Source: Salinibaculum sp. SYNS191 | GTDB lineage: Archaea; Halobacteriota; Halobacteria; Halobacteriales; Haloarculaceae | Assembly (NCBI RefSeq): GCF_037338445.1 | Contig: NZ_CP147838.1 | Coordinates: forward strand, 1,116,001-1,180,000 | Direction of reading: 5' to 3' | Length of the DNA stretch: 64,000 nucleotides | Shown: piece by piece, positions 54,501-64,000 of the stretch | How positions within the stretch are numbered: the stretch's first letter is position 1 | Layout of the letters: each line of letters opens with the position of its first letter | The notes under the pieces: model-generated | Told to the model about the DNA's origin: nothing | Seen by the model: the letters and a program-made list of their open reading frames with translations, nothing else | Database searches by the model: none | Program-made: the position numbers and the translations under genes

Positions 54501-54596
54501 TGGGTCGGGTTGGTCCCAGACTCCCAAAAACCGTGTGGCTCGGTTATCGAACCTGGAAACGCCAGGGTTTCGGCAGCCGCCACCGAAGGCGGGGAC

Positions 54597-55376
54597 ATGC
54601 CGACGGCGACACGCGAGGGCGTCACGCTCCACTACGAGACAGACGGCGACGGCGAGACGGTGGCGTTCGTCTCCGACGTGGGCTACGGCGCGTGGCTGTG
54701 GGGCTGGCAACACGGGGCCGTCGCCGGCCCGCGCGAGGCGCTGGTGTGGGACCTCCGCGGGACCGGTCGCTCGGACGCCCCACCCGGTCCGTACGACGTG
54801 GACGCCCTCGCCGCGGACTTCGAGGCCGTCCTCGCAGACGCTGGCGTCCAGCGGACCCACGTCGTCGGGGCGGGCCTGGGCGGGATGGTCGCGCTCCGGT
54901 ACGCCCGCGAGTACGACCGGGCGCGGACGCTGACGGTGTTCGGGACGGCGGCCAGCGGCGACGCCGTCGACGGGGCGGCGCTGCGGGCGCTGCACCCCGA
55001 CGACGGGAGCGGCCTCGACGACTCGCTCGACGGGGCCGTTACCCCGGCGTTCCGCGAGGCCCGGCCGGACCTCGTCGAGCAGATTCGGGAGTGGCGACGC
55101 GAGGAGGACGCAGTCGGTGCAGCCCTCGACGCCCAGATGGCGGCGATGACAGGGTTCGAGGCCGGCCCGCTGTACGAGCTATCGCTGCCGGCGCTGGTCT
55201 GTCACGGCGTCGACGACCCGGTGGTCCCGGCGTCGGCGGGCGAGAGCCTGGCCGAGGACCTGCCCCGCGGACGCTACGAACCGGTCGAGGGTCGCCACCT
55301 CTGTTTCGTGGAACACTCGCGAGCGGTCACCGAGCGCCTCCTCGAACAGTTAGACGAGTACGGCGACGGTGAGTGA
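54597..55376 (+). CDS. Alpha/beta hydrolase-fold protein without the nucleophile
   Basis: A 259-residue alpha/beta hydrolase-family protein. The order is normal: EGVTLHYETDGDGETVAFV, LVWDLRGTGRSDAPPGPYDV, the nucleophile elbow, then VCHGVDDPVVP (acid Asp) and VEGRHLCFVEHSRAV (His). At the elbow, however, the sequence is VVGAGLGGMVAL, giving G-A-G-L-G instead of G-x-S-x-G, so Gly93 takes the place of the catalytic Ser, and no neighbouring Cys or Asp replaces it. It may be a non-hydrolytic binding protein or a lyase-type member. Substrate unknown. Confidence 0.82.
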   Translation: MPTATREGVTLHYETDGDGETVAFVSDVGYGAWLWGWQHGAVAGPREALVWDLRGTGRSDAPPGPYDVDALAADFEAVLADAGVQRTHVVGAGLGGMVALRYAREYDRARTLTVFGTAASGDAVDGAALRALHPDDGSGLDDSLDGAVTPAFREARPDLVEQIREWRREEDAVGAALDAQMAAMTGFEAGPLYELSLPALVCHGVDDPVVPASAGESLAEDLPRGRYEPVEGRHLCFVEHSRAVTERLLEQLDEYGDGE

Positions 55377-55377
55377 C

Positions 55378-55632
55378 TCAGTCGTCCGCGCTGGCCTCTT
55401 CGTCCCCGCGGCCCGGAGTGAACACGCCAGCGAGCGGCGTCCCCTCCAGGACCTTTTCGAGAGTAAAGTCGTCAGTCGAGCGGTCGGCGTCGAGCACCGT
55501 GTCGACTGTCTCCGGTAACCGGCCCCTGACCTCCGCGACCGTGTCCGGGAGGTCCGCGGCCGTCGATTCCCCGATGTCCCCTGCGCCCTCGTCGAGTGAC
55601 TGCCTGAGTCCAGTCGGCTCTCCGTCGTCCAT
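55378..55632 (-). CDS. Small acidic hypothetical protein
   Basis: An 84-residue protein, acidic and helical, starting MDDGEPTGLRQSLDEGAGDI and ending GRGDEEASADD. The centre has ADLPDTVAEVRGRLPETVDTVLDADRS. No domain is recognised. It starts two bases after the hydrolase gene, on the opposite strand (tail to tail), and its ATG faces the tandem-repeat region to the right. Real-gene status is moderately supported by codon use. Confidence 0.55.
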   Translation of the reverse strand: MDDGEPTGLRQSLDEGAGDIGESTAADLPDTVAEVRGRLPETVDTVLDADRSTDDFTLEKVLEGTPLAGVFTPGRGDEEASADD

Positions 55633-55684
55633 GGTTCGTGCCAGACGCGTACCGCCGTCCCGACAAAACGCTTGTCAATTCCAC

Positions 55685-55732
55685 CTCAGTTTATCACACC
55701 GGTGTGCCATCTCAGTTTATCACGCCGGTGTG
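55685..55732 (+). repeat. Tandem operator-like repeats, each with a CACNCCGGTGTG palindrome
   Basis: CTCAGTTTATCAC followed by A or G and then CCGGTGTG occurs twice: 55685-55706 and 55711-55732, differing at one base, with a 26-base period. The first copy contains the perfect palindrome CACACCGGTGTG; the second differs at one position. Each unit also has a GTTTATC TATA-like core. They lie in a 323-base gap between divergent genes that has no coding content, so they may be binding sites for a regulator, about 225-270 bases ahead of the acyl-CoA ligase gene. Confidence 0.6.
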
Positions 55733-55741
55733 GTCACTGGG

Positions 55742-55780
55742 GGCACGCGGCGGGGGGAGAGTCGGTGGCACGCGGCGGGG
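55742..55780 (+). repeat. Second pair of direct repeats in the same gap
   Basis: GGCACGCGGCGGGG occurs at 55742-55755 and again at 55767-55780 with a 25-base period, directly after the first repeat pair. GTTTTTGCC near 55810-55818 is a possible TATA box for the ligase gene, giving a leader of more than 100 nt. The rest of the gap, 55819-55955, shows no gene. Confidence 0.5.
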
Positions 55781-55955
55781 ACAGCGACGGGAAATCACTG
55801 GAGGGCCAAACGTTTTTGCCGGCGGGTCTGTACCGCCGTGTGTCAGACTCGCACTCGGACGGCGGCCCGGCCTGTACCGGGCCGTTGCGACCACCGCCCT
55901 GGTGGGGCCCTCCCCGCTGCGGACGGTCCGAGACGACGGCGACAGGTGACCACAG

Positions 55956-57521
55956 ATGACGGTACACACCCACGGAGCGCGACCGTACGGCTGGGTCGGG
56001 GCGATAAGCGAGCGACGGGCCGAACTGTCACCCGACCGGGTCGGCCTGGTCGACGCCGACACGGGCGCGGAGTACACGTACAGCGACCTCGACGAGCGGG
56101 CGAACCGCGCCGCACGCCTCCTCCGCGAACGCGGCGTCGAGAAGGGCGACCGCGTCGCGGCCGTCGCCCGGAACCGGCCCGAACTGGTGGACCTCTACTT
56201 CGCGACGGCGAAGGTTGGCGCGGTCCTCGCGCCGCTGTCCCACCGGCTCTCGTCCCGGGAAATCACGGAGATGCTCGACGACGTCGAACCGGCGATGCTC
56301 GTCGTCGAGGCACCCTTCGAGGAGGCGGTCGGCGAGGCGCTCGCCAGTGAGGACCGCGAGTTCGCGGTGCCGCCGGTGGTCGGCCTCGCGGACGACGGCG
56401 ACGTCGCGGACCACGACTGGGACCGCTACGAGGACGCAGTGCCCGACGACGACTCCCCGGTCGAGACGGCCGACCTCGCGCTGTCGGACCCGCACCTCTT
56501 TCTCCACACCGGCGGGTCGACCGGTCTGCCCAAAGAGGTCGTCCAGACCCACGGCGGCATCATGTGGAACGCGTTCAACACCATCCTCTCCTGGGGGCTC
56601 CGGCCCGACGACGTGACCCCGATGGTGTTCCCGATGTTCCACACCGGCGGCTGGAACGTCCTGACCATCCCCTTCTTCCACCTCGGCGGGACGGTCATCA
56701 TCTCGCGGGACTTCGACGCCCGCCAGGTGCTCGACCTCATCGAGGCGTACGACGCCTCCGTGCTCGTCGCGGTGCCCGCCGTCCTCCGCTTCATGGTCCA
56801 GGACGACCGCTGGGAGGAGACCGACCTCTCGTCGCTGCGCTTCGCCAAGAGCGGCGGCGGCCCCTGCCGCGACGCCATCATCGAGGCCTGGAGCGACCGC
56901 GGCATCGACCTCTCGCAGGGCTACGGCCTCACCGAGTGCGGCCCGAACAACTTCGCGATGCCCGACGACTTCCCCCGGGAAAAGACCGACAGCATCGGCA
57001 TGCCGGCGCTGTACGTCGACGCTCGCGTCGTCGACGAGGATGGCACAGCGGTCGACCGGGACGAAGTCGGCGAACTCGAACTCGCCAGCCCGCACGCCGG
57101 CGACCGCTACTGGCGCAATGAGGAGGAGACCGACGAGGTGTTCGGGGAGGGGTGGGTTGCGACCGGTGACCTGGCCCGCGTCGACGAGGACGGCTACTAC
57201 TACATCGAGGGTCGCAAGAAGAACATGTTCGTCTCCGGCGGCGAGAACGTCTACCCGCCGGAGATAGAGGGCGTCATTACCGACCACCCCAAGGTCGAGG
57301 AGGCAATCGTCGTGCCGGTGCCCGACGAGACGTGGGGCGAGGTCGGTAAAGCGGTCATCGAGGGCGACGACTCGCTGACGCTGGAGGAGTTGCAGGCGTT
57401 CATGGAGGGGCGGATTGCGAAGTTCAAGATTCCCAAGCACATCGCGTTCATCGAGGAGATGCCGACGAGCGGGCCGTCGAAGATAGACCGGCAGGCCATC
57501 GAGGAGGAGTACGGCGGGTAG
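55956..57521 (+). CDS. Acyl-CoA ligase (class I adenylate-forming)
   Basis: A 521-residue AMP-forming ligase. The P-loop-like motif is LFLHTGGSTGLPKEVVQTHGG, the A5 motif QGYGLTECGPNNFAMP, A7 GWVATGDLARVDEDGYYYIEGRKKNMF and A10 SGPSKIDRQ with the catalytic Lys. The substrate is probably a medium- or long-chain acid, since ACSM/FadD-type members share this length. It precedes a KAS III-like gene in the same direction with a 72-base gap. The MTVHTHGARPYGWVGAISERR start is family-like. Confidence 0.9.
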   Translation: MTVHTHGARPYGWVGAISERRAELSPDRVGLVDADTGAEYTYSDLDERANRAARLLRERGVEKGDRVAAVARNRPELVDLYFATAKVGAVLAPLSHRLSSREITEMLDDVEPAMLVVEAPFEEAVGEALASEDREFAVPPVVGLADDGDVADHDWDRYEDAVPDDDSPVETADLALSDPHLFLHTGGSTGLPKEVVQTHGGIMWNAFNTILSWGLRPDDVTPMVFPMFHTGGWNVLTIPFFHLGGTVIISRDFDARQVLDLIEAYDASVLVAVPAVLRFMVQDDRWEETDLSSLRFAKSGGGPCRDAIIEAWSDRGIDLSQGYGLTECGPNNFAMPDDFPREKTDSIGMPALYVDARVVDEDGTAVDRDEVGELELASPHAGDRYWRNEEETDEVFGEGWVATGDLARVDEDGYYYIEGRKKNMFVSGGENVYPPEIEGVITDHPKVEEAIVVPVPDETWGEVGKAVIEGDDSLTLEELQAFMEGRIAKFKIPKHIAFIEEMPTSGPSKIDRQAIEEEYGG

Positions 57522-57593
57522 GGTCTGGGAGTCACCGGCGAAAAATCGTGAAGGATGGGAAGCTTCTTTCCCCGGGGGCGTCCACGCCGTGGT

Positions 57594-58619
57594 ATGACTA
57601 CCGTCGGACTGACCGGCTACGGGCGGTACACGCCCGACGAGGTGGTGACGGGCGAGGAAATCGCCGAGCACAGCGGCATTCCCGAGGAGATCGTCACGGA
57701 GAAGATGGGGATGCGCGAGAAGCGGGTCTGTCCGCCCGACGACGACCACTGCACGGACATGTCCATCGCCGCCGGCGAGGAGGCGCTGGCCGGGGCCGGC
57801 GTCGCCGCCGAGGACCTCGACCTGGTGCTGTACCACGGCAGCGAGTACAAGGACTTCGTAGTGTGGTCGGCCGCGGCCAACGTCGCCGAACGAATCGGCG
57901 CGGACGAGGCCTACGCGACGGAGAGCTACACGCTGTGTGCCGGCTGTCCAATCGCCATGCGACAGGTCCGTGCACAGATGATAGCCGAGGACGTCGAGAC
58001 GGCGCTCGTGGTGACCGCATCCCGCGAGGAGGACCTGCTCGACTACGAGAACGCCGACTCCTCCTTCATGTTCAACTTCGGCAGCGGTGCGGCGGCGTAC
58101 GTGATGGAGGCCGACCCCGACGAGGACCGCACGCTCGCCCGGGTCCACGGCAGCGGCGCGATTACCGACGGGTCGTTCTCCGAGGACGTCGTGATGCCGG
58201 CCGGGGGGTCGCGCAATCCGGCCTCCCACGACACCGTCGAACAGGACCTGCACTACCTGGACGTGCCCGACCCCGACGGGATGAAAGAGCGCATCGCGCC
58301 GGTGTCGCTGCCGAACTACCTCTCGGTGGCCGACGAGGCCCTGTCGAAGTCTGGCTTCGAGCGCGACGACCTGGACTTCGTGGCCGTGACGCACATGAAG
58401 CGGTCCTTCCATCACACCCTGCTGGAGGAGTTGGGTGTCGACCCCGAGACGGACGGCTACTACCTCGACGAGTACGGCCACATGCAGAGCGTCGACCAGA
58501 TATTCGCACTCGACGAGGGACTGGAACGGGGCCGGGTCGACGCCGGCGACGTCGTGCTCTTTCTCGCCGCCGGCACCGGTTACACGTGGTCGGCGACGGT
58601 GCTGGAGTGGCTGGGCTGA
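57594..58619 (+). CDS. KAS III-like condensing enzyme (thiolase superfamily)
   Basis: A 341-residue thiolase-fold enzyme of the FabH/HMG-CoA synthase group. SYTLCAGCPIAMRQVRAQM contains the nucleophile (Cys115 in C-A-G), VAVTHMKRSFHHTLLEELGV the His region, and YGHMQSVDQIFALDEGLERG aligns with the FabH YGNTSAAS motif where Asn is replaced by His. GTGYTWSATVLEW ends the fold. ATG 57594 begins the family. Archaea lack bacterial fatty acid synthase, so the substrates are open: with the ligase next door it could extend or condense acyl-CoAs. It is not the mevalonate HMG-CoA synthase by obvious motif. Confidence 0.85.
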   Translation: MTTVGLTGYGRYTPDEVVTGEEIAEHSGIPEEIVTEKMGMREKRVCPPDDDHCTDMSIAAGEEALAGAGVAAEDLDLVLYHGSEYKDFVVWSAAANVAERIGADEAYATESYTLCAGCPIAMRQVRAQMIAEDVETALVVTASREEDLLDYENADSSFMFNFGSGAAAYVMEADPDEDRTLARVHGSGAITDGSFSEDVVMPAGGSRNPASHDTVEQDLHYLDVPDPDGMKERIAPVSLPNYLSVADEALSKSGFERDDLDFVAVTHMKRSFHHTLLEELGVDPETDGYYLDEYGHMQSVDQIFALDEGLERGRVDAGDVVLFLAAGTGYTWSATVLEWLG

Positions 58620-58653
58620 GAGAGACCGGCAACGCTGACCGACGATACGCACG

Positions 58654-58659
58654 TTTTTA
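58654..58659 (+). promoter_or_regulatory. TATA box for the glutamine amidotransferase gene
   Basis: TTTTTA centred 27-28 nt upstream of ATG 58685, in the short gap after the condensing enzyme gene. This indicates a separate leaderless transcript for the amidotransferase. Confidence 0.55.
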
Positions 58660-58684
58660 CGGGTCGAGGCGGTACGTGTGGCCG

Positions 58685-59398
58685 ATGAGCCGACTGCGCA
58701 TCGCCCTGCTGAACGCAGCCCACGACCCCGAGGACACCCGCCGGAACTTCCGGCGCGAACTGGACGCCGACCTCGTGGAGTTTCACTGTCCCTCGCGGGA
58801 CCTCCCCGAGACCTTCCAGTTCGACGCCTGCGTCGTCACCGGGTCCCGGGCCTCGGTCTACTGGGACGAGCCCTGGATTGGCGAGTTGAAGTCCTGGGTG
58901 GGCGATGCCATCGAGACCGGCCTGCCGATGCTCGGCGTCTGTTACGGCCACCAGTTGCTGGCGGACGTCCTTGGCGGGTCGGTCGAGGACATGGGGGAGT
59001 ACGAAATCGGTTACCGGAGCGTCGAACACGACGGCGAGAACGACCTGCTCGCCGGCGTCGACGGCGATTTCACCGTCTTCACGACCCACTCCGACCGCGT
59101 GACCGAGGCCCCGCCGGGCGCGACGGTGTTCGCCCGCAACGACTACGGCATCCACGGCTTCCGGAAGGGCCACGTCTTCAGCGTGCAGTTCCACCCCGAG
59201 TACGACATGGAGACCGCCGAGACGGTGACGACCGGCAAGGACCTGCCCGACGAGCGCATCCAGCGGGTCCTCGACGGCATCACCGCCGAGAACTACGACG
59301 CCGCCTGCGAGGCCAAGCAACTGTTCGACAACTTTACCGACTACGTCCGCCGGCACGCCCGCGACGGCGACGCGTCGGCCGTCAGCGCCGACGACTGA
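58685..59398 (+). CDS. Class I glutamine amidotransferase-like protein
   Basis: A 237-residue GATase1 protein. GLPMLGVCYGHQLLADVLGG carries the nucleophile Cys (about residue 89) in GVCYGHQ, SVQFHPEYDME the His-Glu of the triad, and VFTTHSDRVTEAP the typical substrate loop. It lacks a synthetase domain, like stand-alone GMP-synthase-type amidotransferases and the YfeJ family. Its ammonia acceptor is unknown. Downstream it has an Asp-rich tail (ARDGDASAVSADD). Located between the condensing enzyme and the GH1 gene. Confidence 0.87.
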   Translation: MSRLRIALLNAAHDPEDTRRNFRRELDADLVEFHCPSRDLPETFQFDACVVTGSRASVYWDEPWIGELKSWVGDAIETGLPMLGVCYGHQLLADVLGGSVEDMGEYEIGYRSVEHDGENDLLAGVDGDFTVFTTHSDRVTEAPPGATVFARNDYGIHGFRKGHVFSVQFHPEYDMETAETVTTGKDLPDERIQRVLDGITAENYDAACEAKQLFDNFTDYVRRHARDGDASAVSADD

Positions 59399-59613
59399 AC
59401 CCCGGCCCGCCCGGGACCGCATTCTGGAGTACCACCTGTCGCTGCCGCCTTGCGCCGGCAGATACCTACGACGGAACTATCCGGCGTTCGGCCCGGCCGC
59501 AAAGGAAATACGCCTTCAGCCCCATCGTACACAACGTCAGAGCACATGCAGGGCCGCCCAGTTCACAGACAGCCACAGCGACCACCAGTCCGCCCCGTCG
59601 GAGGTGCGCGCAG

Positions 59614-60885
59614 ATGACGTTTCTCTGGGGTGCCTCCATCTCCTCCCACCAGGTCGAGGGGGGCGTCGAGAACGACTGGACCCGCTGGGAACGTCGCAAC
59701 GCCGACGAGTGGGCGCAACCGGGCCTGCTCGGCCGGGCCAGGCGAGCGCTCGGACAGGCGAACCCGCCGTCGGCCGCCGCAGACCCGTCGAACTACATCT
59801 CCGGGCAGGCGACGGACCACTTCAACCGCTACGAGGAGGACGCCGACCTCGCGGCGGAGATGGGGCTGAACGCCCTGCGGTTCTCGCTGGAGTGGTCGCG
59901 CCTGCAACCGACCGAGGGAGAACTGGACGCCGACGCCGTCGCCCACTACCGCGAGAAGATTCGGGCGCTGCGCGACCGGGGCATCGAACCCGTCGTGACG
60001 GTGTGGCACTACGCGCACCCCCAGTGGTTCGTCGACGACTACGGCTGGCACCACTCCCTCGCGCCGGCGAAGTTCCACGACTACGCACGGCGCGTCCACG
60101 ACGCGCTGGGCGACCTGGTGACCTACTGGATAACCATGAACGAGCCGTCGGCGTACGTCCGTGCCTCGTACGTCTTCGGCGGGTTCCCGCCGGCGCAGAC
60201 GAAGCTGTGGCAGGCACCGCGAGCCTGGCGGAACCTCGTCCGCGGCCACCGCCGCGCCTTCGACGCGTTGCACACCACCGACAACCTCGTCGGCGTCTCG
60301 CTGGCCGCCGGGTCGTTCGAACCCTACACCGACAACGCCCTCAACAGGAAACTCGCCTGGCTGCTGCGGTACGTCGAACACGACGGCTTCCTGCAGGCAC
60401 TGTTGCCGGACCTCGACTTCATCGGCATCAACTACTACGTCGAGTACGAGGTGGACGTGCTCGGTCGGAACCTCCTGAACGGGTCGAAGCCGCGCTCGGA
60501 CATGGGCTGGCCGCTCTCGCCGAGCGGGCTGGAGGCGCTGTGTACCCGCCTCGCCGCGTACGACCTCCCTTTACTCGTGACCGAGCACGGCCTGGCCGAC
60601 AGCGACGACGAACACCGCGGGTGGTACATCCGCGAGTCCATCGAGGCCATCGAGCGGGCGCGGGCGGCCGGTGCGCCCGTCAACGGCTACCTCCACTGGT
60701 CGCTGACGGATAACTTCGAGTGGGACAAGGGCTTCTGGCCGCGCTTCGGCCTGGCGGCCGTCGACTACGACGACCACACCCGGACGCTGCGCGACAGCAC
60801 ATCCGTCTACGCAGACATCATCGACTCCCGTGACTGGGACGCGACCTGGCAGCCCAGCGGGAACGGGGCGACCGCTCAGGAGTGA
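59614..60885 (+). CDS. Glycoside hydrolase family 1 (beta-glycosidase)
   Basis: A 423-residue GH1 TIM-barrel protein. FLWGASISSHQVEGG is the N-terminal family signature, ITMNEPSAYVRASYVFGGFPP has the acid/base Glu in NEP, LLVTEHGLADSDDEHRGWYI the nucleophile Glu (in TEHGLAD, where TENG is usual), and GYLHWSLTDNFEWDKGFWPRFGL the conserved C-terminal part. GGAGGTG (59600-59606) is seven bases before the ATG. The 215-base gap upstream shows nothing else. It probably hydrolyses beta-glucosides or beta-galactosides; TEHG for TENG is common in archaeal enzymes. Confidence 0.9.
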   Translation: MTFLWGASISSHQVEGGVENDWTRWERRNADEWAQPGLLGRARRALGQANPPSAAADPSNYISGQATDHFNRYEEDADLAAEMGLNALRFSLEWSRLQPTEGELDADAVAHYREKIRALRDRGIEPVVTVWHYAHPQWFVDDYGWHHSLAPAKFHDYARRVHDALGDLVTYWITMNEPSAYVRASYVFGGFPPAQTKLWQAPRAWRNLVRGHRRAFDALHTTDNLVGVSLAAGSFEPYTDNALNRKLAWLLRYVEHDGFLQALLPDLDFIGINYYVEYEVDVLGRNLLNGSKPRSDMGWPLSPSGLEALCTRLAAYDLPLLVTEHGLADSDDEHRGWYIRESIEAIERARAAGAPVNGYLHWSLTDNFEWDKGFWPRFGLAAVDYDDHTRTLRDSTSVYADIIDSRDWDATWQPSGNGATAQE

Positions 60886-61343
60886 CGCACCGTCTCGGCA
60901 CCGCACACCTCGCAGATTGCGACGAGCGCGTCGCGGTCCTCGGTGGCCTCTATGCGGACTTCCCGGCGCTCGCCACACTCCGGGCACTCCCGGAGAATCT
61001 CCGTCTCACCCGTCTCCGCAGGGGCACCGATGGCGAGTGCGACGACGCGCTCGTCGCCAGCGTTGCGCCCCAGTTGCCACTCGCCGGGCGCGAAGCGGAT
61101 GGCTTCGCCGGCCCCGACGGTCACGTCCCCCTCCTCGGTCTCGAAGGTGGCTTCGCCCTCCAGGACGTAGAACAGCTCCTCCTGCTCGGCGTGGCGGTGG
61201 TAGCCGAAGCCGAAGGTCTCGCCGGGGGCGAGTTCGTAGTGGTTCAGTGCGAGGTGTTCCGCCCCGAGCGCCTTCGAGACGGACCGCTTGCTGCTCGCGG
61301 GGCTCATCCAGCTGTCGATGTCGTCGATTCGGGTCCGCTCCAT
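60876..61343 (-). CDS. Cupin-domain protein with C-terminal zinc ribbon
   Basis: A 155-residue protein. The N-terminal cupin has YHRHAEQEELFYVLEGEATFETEEG (HxHxxxEEL.. metal-binding set) and IRFAPGEWQLGRNAGDE for the second motif, where the usual His is missing. The C-terminal 40 residues are a zinc ribbon with RECPECGERREVRIE and ICEVCGAETVRHS. The end overlaps the GH1 stop by ten bases, tail to tail. ATG 61341-61343 is preferred because CATATCC on the sense strand near 61365-61371 is about 25 nt upstream; an ATG five codons earlier is possible. Function unknown. Confidence 0.82.
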   Translation of the reverse strand: MERTRIDDIDSWMSPASSKRSVSKALGAEHLALNHYELAPGETFGFGYHRHAEQEELFYVLEGEATFETEEGDVTVGAGEAIRFAPGEWQLGRNAGDERVVALAIGAPAETGETEILRECPECGERREVRIEATEDRDALVAICEVCGAETVRHS

Positions 61344-61503
61344 GTGACAGACGTGCATCCGGGGCCGGATATGCTGTTCGTTGTCAGGGCTCGACCGCCT
61401 CGGCGAGTGCCAGCGGGCCAGGCGAGAGTGGATACGAATGGTCCAGTTGCTGAGAAAGGTGAGAAAGTTTATCCGCTAAAGCGCGTTGAGTCACAAAGGA
61501 GAG

Positions 61504-63462
<1,959 letters not shown>

Positions 63463-63568
63463 ACGAGGTGTTTCGGTTCTCGCAGAGATTGCGAATCGGG
63501 TAGTCCGCCCCAGTGCGCCCGGAAAACCCGCAGGGACGCGAGGTGCTCGGCTCTGACCGGGGGCAAAA

Positions 63569-63577
63569 TCTATATAC
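63569..63577 (+). promoter_or_regulatory. TATA box and flanking dyad of the right-edge gene
   Basis: TCTATATAC about 36 nt upstream of the ATG at 63609 is one of the strongest TATA boxes of the window. CATATT (63587-63592) and AATATG (63606-63611) form 6-bp inverted arms between it and the start codon. Confidence 0.5.
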
Positions 63578-63608
63578 ACGGTTTCGCATATTCAACGTAG
63601 TTCGAAAT

Positions 63609-64000
63609 ATGAGCGAGGCCGCCGAGGACATTCGGCTGACCGAGCGCGAGTACGAGCAGTTGCGGCAGTCGACGGAGACCTACCGCGAGGAACTGCTCGT
63701 GCGCCTGTGCGGCGAGGTCGGCCTCCGGGCGGCCGAGATTCCGCGCGTGACGCCGGCGGACGTCACGAGCCAGGGCGGGGAGGGGCGGACGCAGTACTTC
63801 CTGGAGGTCCACGAGAGCGACGGCGGGACCCGCGAGACGTACCTGCCCTCGCGGGTCGCCCACGACTTCTGGCAGTACGTGAGGAGCAACGACATCGACA
63901 CGACGGAGCCGGTCATCGACGTCTCGACCCGCCGGGTCCAGATGCTGGTCCGCGAGGTCGGCGAGCGCGCCGCCGACTGGACCGGCCGGCCGAGCCTCCA
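63609..64000 (+). CDS. Recombinase-like N-terminal domain protein, 3' end missing
   Basis: The first 130 residues of a protein that runs off the right edge. It begins MSEAAEDIRLTEREYEQLRQ, then YREELLVRLCGEVGLRAAEIPRVTPADVTS and ETYLPSRVAHDFWQYVRSND, then VSTRRVQMLVREVGERAADW. This follows the tyrosine recombinase catalytic domain: the LCGEVGLRAAEI region matches the Arg-bearing GLRxxE motif. In haloarchaea such a domain is often fused to PAS and HTH regions in bacterio-opsin-activator-like regulators. What follows in this copy is outside the window. Confidence 0.7.
   Translation, partial: MSEAAEDIRLTEREYEQLRQSTETYREELLVRLCGEVGLRAAEIPRVTPADVTSQGGEGRTQYFLEVHESDGGTRETYLPSRVAHDFWQYVRSNDIDTTEPVIDVSTRRVQMLVREVGERAADWTGRPSL

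Noticed and set aside
55638..55959. Small open frames across the tandem repeats
   Set aside because: They translate repeats (TPVCHLSLSRR-like) with unusual composition and no initiation signals; the sequence is better explained as regulatory DNA.

Overview
The window is chromosomal DNA of a halophilic archaeon (class Halobacteria). The evidence is the very high GC content with G or C at nearly every third codon position, the acidic proteins rich in Asp and Glu, archaeal TATA boxes about 27 nt ahead of start codons (the leaderless pattern), archaeal-type RfcS and AlaS, a ubiquitin-like SAMP modifier, PGF-CTERM surface proteins, a geranylgeranyl reductase for isoprenoid lipids, and a split nuoJ in complex I. 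I cannot fix the genus. I see no rRNA, tRNA, CRISPR array, insertion sequence or prophage: this is an ordinary, densely packed chromosome region. The first gene (CheW) and the last (a recombinase-like domain protein) run off the ends.

Layout: 0-5.7 kb holds the CheW tail, a type II NADH dehydrogenase-like flavoprotein, a mevalonate-pathway decarboxylase, a TauE/SafE permease and an amino-acid permease/UspA pair. 6.0-12.0 kb is a tightly overlapping complex I block on the minus strand (nuoJ1, J2, K, L, M, N), without nuoA-I beside it. 12.2-17.2 kb has a lipid reductase, a SnoaL-like protein, a GcvT/YgfZ-like protein, a PGF-CTERM protein and a PfkB-like protein. Two inverted copies of a hairpin-rich repeat lie at 5.7-6.0 and 17.2-17.5 kb. 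17.5-25.3 kb carries mutL and a mutS with small genes and a DMT transporter between them. 25.4-31.3 kb has a small secreted protein, an arsR-arsC pair, a PGF-CTERM metallopeptidase-like protein and a thiD-thiN fusion. 31.4-38.0 kb has an ABC exporter, a MOSC protein, a second mutS and nucS. 38.1-47.9 kb mixes small zinc proteins, an SDR, two phosphohexomutases, a MacB-like ABC transporter, rpiA, a histone-fold protein, larB and a URI nuclease. 48.0-53.7 kb includes a redoxin, samp2, rfcS and alaS. 53.7-64 kb has a DICT protein, an atypical alpha/beta hydrolase, an acyl-CoA ligase with a KAS III-like condensing enzyme, a glutamine amidotransferase, a GH1 glycosidase, a cupin and acetyl-CoA synthetase.

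Themes: mismatch handling is unusually well represented, with MutL carrying endonuclease motifs, two MutS1-type proteins and NucS/EndoMS within 21 kb. Energy and central metabolism are represented by half of complex I, Acs, RpiA and the hexomutases. No previously undescribed system is demonstrated. The best leads are the condensing enzyme paired with an acyl-CoA ligase in an archaeon, two enzyme-like proteins that lack their catalytic residue (PfkB-like and alpha/beta hydrolase), the tandem operator-like repeats ahead of the acyl-CoA ligase, and the inverted hairpin repeats.
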